A stretch of DNA of 10,090 nt, taken from assembly GCA_005882905.1 (NCBI GenBank), contig VBBG01000046.1:1-10090 (forward strand). Reading direction: 5' to 3'. Source of the DNA: Candidatus Bathyarchaeota archaeon (GTDB taxonomy: Archaea; Thermoproteota; Bathyarchaeia; 40CM-2-53-6). The position numbers and the translations under genes were made by a program. Below, one piece after another: positions 6,041 to 10,090 of this stretch (position 1 is the stretch's first letter; each line of letters starts with the position of its first letter). Below the pieces are notes generated by a model. That model was not told the origin of the DNA. It made no database searches and saw nothing but the letters and a program-made list of their open reading frames with translations.

Positions 6041-6090
6041 TTGGTCTCCCAGACAAAACCACTGCATACGTTCTAGCTGAAATGTCTCTG

Positions 6091-6096
6091 AAAAAA
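6091..6096 (-). terminator. Oligo-T run after EF-1A, possible terminator
   Basis: Six T in a row on the minus strand, about 76 bases after the EF-1A stop and before the S10 TATA-like element. Archaeal RNA polymerase can terminate at such runs without a hairpin. Confidence 0.35.
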
Positions 6097-6171
6097 CACT
6101 GGAAAGTTGTCTGGGCCGCTGGTTAAACTGCCTATTGTGGGATGAAAAGAGTGACCGGTAGCTGTCTAATC

Positions 6172-7485
6172 CTAGGCCTTGGGAATCTCGCCCTTTTCCT
6201 TAATCTCTTGGACTACTCCCACACCAATTGTGGCTCCCATGTCCCGGATCGCGAAGCGTCCGAGCTCCGGAATCTCCTTGAAGTTCTCGAGCACGACTGA
6301 TCTGAGGGGAGCCATCTTGACGATCGCACTGTCGCCGACTTTAAGGAATGATGGTTTCTCCTCTACAACTTGCCCCGTCCGAGGGTCCAGTTTTTGGATG
6401 AGCTCCTCGAATGTTACCCCGACCGTGGCCGTGTGAGCGTGCAGAACTGGCGTGTAACCAGCCGCAATCGCCGTCGGGTGGTATATGACGATGATCCGGC
6501 CGATGAACGATTTTGCGACGGTAGGTGGCTTGTCGGTGTGGCCCATGACCTCACCTCTCCCGATCTCATTCTTTGCAACACCTCGCACGTTGAACCCTAT
6601 GTTGTCTCCCGGCTCTGCCTTGGCCATTCTCACATGGTGAGTCTCGATCGTCTTTACCTCACCAAGCTTGCCTGAGGGCATGAAGATTACCTTGTCACCA
6701 TCCTTCAACACTCCAGTCTCGACACGTCCCACCGGGACCGTTCCAACACCGGTAATGGTGTAGACGTCCTGTATGGGAACACGCAGCGGCTTGTCTAGAG
6801 GTTTTGGCGGGGGAATGATCTGGTCGAGGGCTACCAGAATGGTAGGTCCCTTGTACCAGGGGGTATTCGGACTGTTCTTCGCCAGGTTGTCTCCCAGCCA
6901 TCCGCTGGTCGGGATGAAGTTGATCTTGGAGACATCATAGCCGACGGTCTTGAGAAGACCTTCGAGCTCTTTCCTCGCCTCTTTGTAGCGCTCCTCGCCA
7001 TACTTTACCGTCTGGTCGTCCATCTTGTTGATGGCAACGATCAATTGCCTGACCCCGAGCGTCAGCGCGAGGTACGCGTGCTCTCGTGCCTGGCCTCCGG
7101 GGCCGATGGCAACCTCGAACTCGCCCTTCTTTGCAGATACAACTAGGATCGCGACATCCGCCTGGCTGGCGCCTGTGATCATGTTCTTGATGAAGTCCCG
7201 GTGCCCGGGCGCATCGATGATGGTGAAGAAGTTCTTTGTTGTCTCAAACTTTTGGAACGATAAGTCGATCGTAACTCCTCTCTCCCGCTCCTCCTTGATG
7301 GTGTCCAGGACCCATGCGAACTTGAAAGTCTCGCCTGCTCCAGTCTTCTCAGACTCTTTTGCATACTGATCGATCGTCTTCTGGTCGATGTAGCCGGCAT
7401 CGAAGAGCAAGTGGCCTGTCAGCGTGCTCTTGCCATGGTCTACGTGACCCATCACGATCAGGTTGAGATGGGGCTTTGCGGACAT
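6172..7485 (-). CDS. tuf: Translation elongation factor 1-alpha (aEF1A), GTPase
   Basis: A 437-residue protein, full length for archaeal EF1A, which carries aminoacyl-tRNA to the ribosomal A site using GTP. All G motifs are intact: P-loop GHVDHGKST (residues 13-21), switch I with the conserved Thr in ERERGVTID, G3 in DAPGHRDF, G4 as NKMD, and TSGW at G5. Domains 2 and 3 follow, with IQDVYTITGVGTVPVGRVETG and the C-terminal ELGRFAIRDMGATIGVGVV. The start is set by alignment of the N-terminus (KPHLNLIVMGHVDHG) and by an upstream TATA box; an AGGAG sits rather far (about 14 bases) from the ATG. S10 follows on the same strand and glutamate dehydrogenase diverges on the other side. Nothing in the sequence is unusual. 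Confidence 0.98.
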   Translation of the reverse strand: MSAKPHLNLIVMGHVDHGKSTLTGHLLFDAGYIDQKTIDQYAKESEKTGAGETFKFAWVLDTIKEERERGVTIDLSFQKFETTKNFFTIIDAPGHRDFIKNMITGASQADVAILVVSAKKGEFEVAIGPGGQAREHAYLALTLGVRQLIVAINKMDDQTVKYGEERYKEARKELEGLLKTVGYDVSKINFIPTSGWLGDNLAKNSPNTPWYKGPTILVALDQIIPPPKPLDKPLRVPIQDVYTITGVGTVPVGRVETGVLKDGDKVIFMPSGKLGEVKTIETHHVRMAKAEPGDNIGFNVRGVAKNEIGRGEVMGHTDKPPTVAKSFIGRIIVIYHPTAIAAGYTPVLHAHTATVGVTFEELIQKLDPRTGQVVEEKPSFLKVGDSAIVKMAPLRSVVLENFKEIPELGRFAIRDMGATIGVGVVQEIKEKGEIPKA

Positions 7486-7537
7486 GATCTAGCTCATTCG
7501 CTCCTATCGTGAAACAGAGAGATGCAAGCCCTAGGTC

Positions 7538-7547
7538 TTTATAAAAA
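7538..7547 (-). promoter_or_regulatory. TATA box of EF-1A
   Basis: TTTTTATAAA on the minus strand, with AAGCC upstream as a possible BRE. It lies about 53-62 bases before the EF-1A ATG, giving a leader of about 30 bases. Its TTTATAAA core is a near palindrome, so TBP might also help the divergent dehydrogenase gene. Confidence 0.7.
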
Positions 7548-7704
7548 GGCTTGTCCCCTACACGGAAAACTGCAGCCGGATTTTTCAACTGACAGTTTTT
7601 GCATTCAGCAAAGAAAGGTCTAAATGGAGATTTTCCCGGGACGAGTCTCAAACTTAGAGGATTGCTTGTTGCTGGAAACAACTTCGAAGCATGAGGCGGC
7701 TCCA

Positions 7705-8958
7705 ATGAGCATGGGCATGCAGAAGACCCAGTACGACATGGCTCTAGAACAATTCCAGAGAGCCGCAGACATCATGAAACTCGACCCGAACGTTCAGGAA
7801 ATTCTGCGGAAACCTAGACGGATCCTCAGCGTCAACTTTCCAGTCAAAATGGACGATGGACGCATCCTCCTCTACCAGGGTTTCAGAAGCCAACACAACA
7901 ACGCTCTAGGACCCTACAAGGGCGGAATAAGGTTCCACCCCAACGTCACCATTGACGAAGTGAAGGCGCTCTCAATGTGGATGACCTGGAAGTGCGCGGT
8001 GGCGGGCATTCCCTTTGGCGGTGCCAAGGGAGGCGTAACAGTCAATCCGAAAGGCCTGTCGCGCGCAGAATTGGAAAAATTGTCGAGATCATTTTTCTCC
8101 TTGATCAGCGAGATAGTCGGACCGTTCAGAGATATCCCTGCTCCGGATGTTTACACCGACTCTCAAACCATGGCCTGGTTCATGGATGAGTACAGCAAGA
8201 ACGACCGCAACAACCCGTTCGCGGTCGTAACAGGGAAACCTTTGATAATCGGCGGATCGCTCGGGCGCGACTCGGCCACTGGGCGTGGAGTATCTGTGAC
8301 CGTAGAGGAGGCGGCTCGTCATCTCAAGATGGATCTCAAGAAGACCACATGCGCGATCCAGGGCTTCGGCAACGTGGGGTCATACGCACACATGTTCCTT
8401 GAAGAAGCAGGGGTAAAAGTGGTCGCAGTCTCAGACTCTAAAGGTGGAGCGCTCAAAAAGAATGGCATCTGGTTCAACGAGGTTGCGGCGCACAAGAAGA
8501 AGACGGGCAACGTTCTAAGCCTTCCCGGCAGCGAGCCCATTACAAACGAAGAACTCCTCGAACTTGACGTGGACATTCTCGTCCCTGCCGCGCTAGAGGA
8601 TGTTATCACGGATGAGAATGCGGGAAAGATCAGAGCGAAGCTCGTAGCAGAAGGCGCGAACGGGCCGACCGCTCCAGAGGCGGACGATATTCTCTTCAAG
8701 AAAGGCGTCACTCTAATACCTGACATTCTGGCAAATTCTGGCGGCGTCAGCACGAGCTATCTGGAGTGGGTCCAGAATCTCCAGCATCTCTACTGGAGCG
8801 CCGAGGAGGTTGACCAGCGACTGAAGACGATAATGAAGAAGGCGTTCGCGGAGGTCTGGAAGACTTCTCAAGAGAATAATGTCAATATGCGCACCGGTGC
8901 CTACATCTATGCAATCGGAAAGGTCACAGAAGCTATGAAGATACGCGGATGGGTCTAA
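7705..8958 (+). CDS. gdhA: Glutamate dehydrogenase, NAD(P)-dependent
   Basis: Converts glutamate to 2-oxoglutarate and ammonia, and the reverse, linking carbon and nitrogen metabolism in the cytoplasm. About 417 residues, close to the 420 of the Pyrococcus enzyme. Substrate-domain landmarks are GPYKGGIRFHPNV (Lys72), MTWKCAV (Lys96) and GGAKGGV (catalytic Lys108). IPAPDVYTDSQTMAW and GGSLGRDSATGRGV follow, then the dinucleotide fold QGFGNVG (Gly220-Gly225) and AVSDSKGG. The C-terminus has LANSGGVSTSYLEWVQN. I chose ATG 7705 because MQKTQYDMALEQFQRAA lines up with the family's N-terminus and a GAGGCGG lies just before it. The frame also opens at ATG 7624, adding 27 residues with no family match. 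It ends 19 bases from the convergent ferritin-like gene. The Asp after the second beta strand hints at NAD use, but cofactor choice is uncertain. Confidence 0.96.
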   Translation: MSMGMQKTQYDMALEQFQRAADIMKLDPNVQEILRKPRRILSVNFPVKMDDGRILLYQGFRSQHNNALGPYKGGIRFHPNVTIDEVKALSMWMTWKCAVAGIPFGGAKGGVTVNPKGLSRAELEKLSRSFFSLISEIVGPFRDIPAPDVYTDSQTMAWFMDEYSKNDRNNPFAVVTGKPLIIGGSLGRDSATGRGVSVTVEEAARHLKMDLKKTTCAIQGFGNVGSYAHMFLEEAGVKVVAVSDSKGGALKKNGIWFNEVAAHKKKTGNVLSLPGSEPITNEELLELDVDILVPAALEDVITDENAGKIRAKLVAEGANGPTAPEADDILFKKGVTLIPDILANSGGVSTSYLEWVQNLQHLYWSAEEVDQRLKTIMKKAFAEVWKTSQENNVNMRTGAYIYAIGKVTEAMKIRGWV

Positions 8959-8977
8959 GCTAACCCCTCAAGAAAAA

Positions 8978-9433
8978 CTAGTCGAGCAAAGCGGCGAGCT
9001 TCTGCTCGTCGCCCGCTTCATGGGCCAATACATCCATGGCCATCTTGTGGGTGATCATATCACTGTCCCGAGTCTTTAGCGCGAGCTTCTGAAAGAATTC
9101 GATCGAGGCTCTCTCAAGCTTCAAGCCGTCCTTGACGAGCGCCTTCAAATCGTTACCCCTCCGGGGCGGTTCAGAGTATGAAAGAAAGCTTCTCTTCTCC
9201 ATCTCAGCCGGTCTCGAGACCGGCACCCCCCCAAGCTGTACGATTCTGCCCATGAAGGCTGACGCGTGAGCCCACTCTTCCCTAGCGATCTCTTGAAACA
9301 TAGTCGCCAGCGGAAGAGAACTGATCCCGTTAGCAATCTTGCTCAGGTACAGATACCGGAACGCCGCCAAAGTCTCGCCAGCAAGGGCTTGGTTCAGGTC
9401 TTCCAATAAAGTGGATTCTTTCTTCACCGACAT
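8978..9433 (-). CDS. Ferritin-like di-iron four-helix protein
   Basis: A 151-residue protein of the ferritin/rubrerythrin fold, likely handling iron or detoxifying peroxide in the cytoplasm. Predicted metal ligands fall in the right helices: Glu20 (LAGETLAAFRYL), Glu53 and His56 (EEWAH), Glu107 (LKLERASIEFF) and Glu139 (AHEAGDE). Where bacterioferritin has ExxH at the last site, this protein has E-A-G-D, with Asp142 or Glu143 as possible ligands. It lacks the C-terminal rubredoxin domain and Cys pairs of classical rubrerythrin, and lacks any Cys for a Dps-like disulfide. It could be a Dps-like, bacterioferritin-like or short rubrerythrin-type protein. It converges with the dehydrogenase gene and diverges from the prenyltransferase gene. 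Confidence 0.85.
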   Translation of the reverse strand: MSVKKESTLLEDLNQALAGETLAAFRYLYLSKIANGISSLPLATMFQEIAREEWAHASAFMGRIVQLGGVPVSRPAEMEKRSFLSYSEPPRRGNDLKALVKDGLKLERASIEFFQKLALKTRDSDMITHKMAMDVLAHEAGDEQKLAALLD

Positions 9434-9463
9434 AAGCTTACGAACGTGTTATCCCCTCCCCGC

Positions 9464-9475
9464 AGTTTATTTAGC
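9464..9475. promoter_or_regulatory. Shared AT-rich TATA element between ferritin-like and UbiA genes
   Basis: The AGTTTATTTAGC region reads TTTATTTA on plus and TAAATAAA on minus. Its centre is about 28 bases before the GTG at 9498, fitting leaderless transcription of the prenyltransferase. On the minus strand it is about 37 bases before the ferritin-like ATG at 9433, giving a leader of roughly 10 bases. One element may serve both genes. Confidence 0.5.
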
Positions 9476-9497
9476 CTTATTCTGAAACGGGTCTCTT

Positions 9498-10090
9498 GTG
9501 GAATCCACGAATCCGTCCTCCAGAATAGAGGCTGGAAGGTTCAATCCTCCGCTATCAGCTCACATCGGTGCCTACCTCACCCTCGTCAGAGTTCCAAACT
9601 GCCTCATGATCGGACTCGCCGTCATAGTCGGGGAGACCATAGCACTGGGCAGCCTTCCTCCTCTCAGTAACGCTCTGTTCGGATTCCTAACCGCATCGCT
9701 ACTCCTCGCCGGAACAATGGTGTTGAACGACATCCAAGACATCCAGATAGACAGAGTAAACACTCCAAACCGACCACTTCCTTCGGGCAAGATCGGAGTC
9801 AGGGAGGCATACGCCCTGTCGCTTGTCCTCTCAAGTCTCGCTATCATATTCTCTGCGTTCCTTGGCGTATTCACGCTCCTCACTGCTCTGGTAGCTCTGG
9901 CCCTTATGGCCTACTACAATACTCGCGGAAAGAAGACGGGGCTCCTTGGAAATGCCGTTGTCAGCTTTAATGTTGCGTTGCCCTTCTTCTTTGGTGGACT
10001 GGCTGTCGACAATCTACGTCCGCTGCTCTTCATCTTCTTTCTTCTCGCCTTCCTCGCCAATATGGCTAGGGAAATTGCCAAGGGCATCGC
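9498..10090 (+). CDS. UbiA-family prenyltransferase, probable digeranylgeranylglyceryl phosphate synthase (partial, 3' end outside)
   Basis: The first 197 residues of a membrane prenyltransferase. In archaea this family adds the second geranylgeranyl chain to geranylgeranylglyceryl phosphate, making the ether-lipid core. Seen here: the N-terminal YLTLVRVPNCLM segment typical of UbiA, and the first Asp-rich motif NDIQDIQIDRVNTPNRPLPSG (Asn77, Asp78, Asp81, Asp85), which binds prenyl diphosphate through Mg. Several membrane helices follow, then MAREIAKGI, which leads into the second Asp-rich motif just beyond the window. GTG at 9498 is chosen because a stop (9483-9485) lies just upstream, no other start precedes the conserved segment, and a TATA element is at the leaderless distance. 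Other UbiA members (for heme or quinones) are possible, but the RPLPSG form and archaeal setting favour lipid synthesis. Confidence 0.85.
   Translation, partial: MESTNPSSRIEAGRFNPPLSAHIGAYLTLVRVPNCLMIGLAVIVGETIALGSLPPLSNALFGFLTASLLLAGTMVLNDIQDIQIDRVNTPNRPLPSGKIGVREAYALSLVLSSLAIIFSAFLGVFTLLTALVALALMAYYNTRGKKTGLLGNAVVSFNVALPFFFGGLAVDNLRPLLFIFFLLAFLANMAREIAKGI

Noticed and set aside
5621..6076. A 151-codon + strand reading frame across the S10 gene
   Set aside because: S10 on the minus strand is certain by homology; the + frame has no family signature and mirrors its codons.
7025..7369. A 114-codon + strand frame opposite EF-1A
   Set aside because: It is a shadow of the highly conserved EF-1A coding sequence with no recognisable domain.
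8319..8753. A 144-codon minus-strand frame opposite glutamate dehydrogenase
   Set aside because: A Ser/Thr-rich antisense translation typical of shadows of GC-biased codons; the dehydrogenase is plainly the real gene.
1..10090. CRISPR array, insertion sequence, prophage or defence island
   Set aside because: No regularly spaced repeats, transposase, integrase, nuclease or toxin-antitoxin genes are seen.

Overview
This window looks like chromosomal DNA of an archaeon. The best evidence is an archaeal elongation factor 1A followed on the same strand by ribosomal protein S10, a tRNA-Leu interrupted by intron-like insertions, archaeal TATA boxes, few clear Shine-Dalgarno sites, and a UbiA enzyme of the kind that makes archaeal ether lipids. 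Base composition is moderate, about half G+C by eye. The intron-rich tRNA and the secreted copper-protein/propeller pair suggest the TACK group (Nitrososphaeria or Bathyarchaeia-like), but the sequence alone does not fix the lineage.

Bases 1-2200 (+) hold an ABC-2 type export operon: the C-terminal part of an ATPase cut by the window edge, then two related membrane permeases. The second permease has no ATG, GTG or TTG where its conserved N-terminus begins and seems to start at a CTG overlapping the previous stop. After a 285-base spacer, 2486-3013 (+) encodes an unrecognised multi-pass membrane protein with a lysine-rich tail.

Bases 3048-3403 (-) hold a tRNA-Leu with encoded CCA and roughly 90 surplus bases, and behind it a degenerate or split tRNA-like element. 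A palindromic TATA box and a 12-base palindrome precede the tRNA-Leu. Bases 3611-5685 (+) hold a two-gene unit: a membrane-anchored cupredoxin with an altered CuA-like loop, and an exported, C-terminally anchored Vgb-like beta-propeller. The propeller gene overlaps the S10 gene tail to tail by 23 bases.

Bases 5663-7485 (-) are the translation genes, EF-1A then S10, each with its own TATA-like element. A glutamate dehydrogenase gene diverges from EF-1A. It converges on a small ferritin-like di-iron protein (-), which diverges from a UbiA-family prenyltransferase (+) that runs off the end. The right half is core metabolism and translation. The left half and the cupredoxin/propeller pair are envelope functions. 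I found no CRISPR array, insertion sequence, phage gene or defence system.
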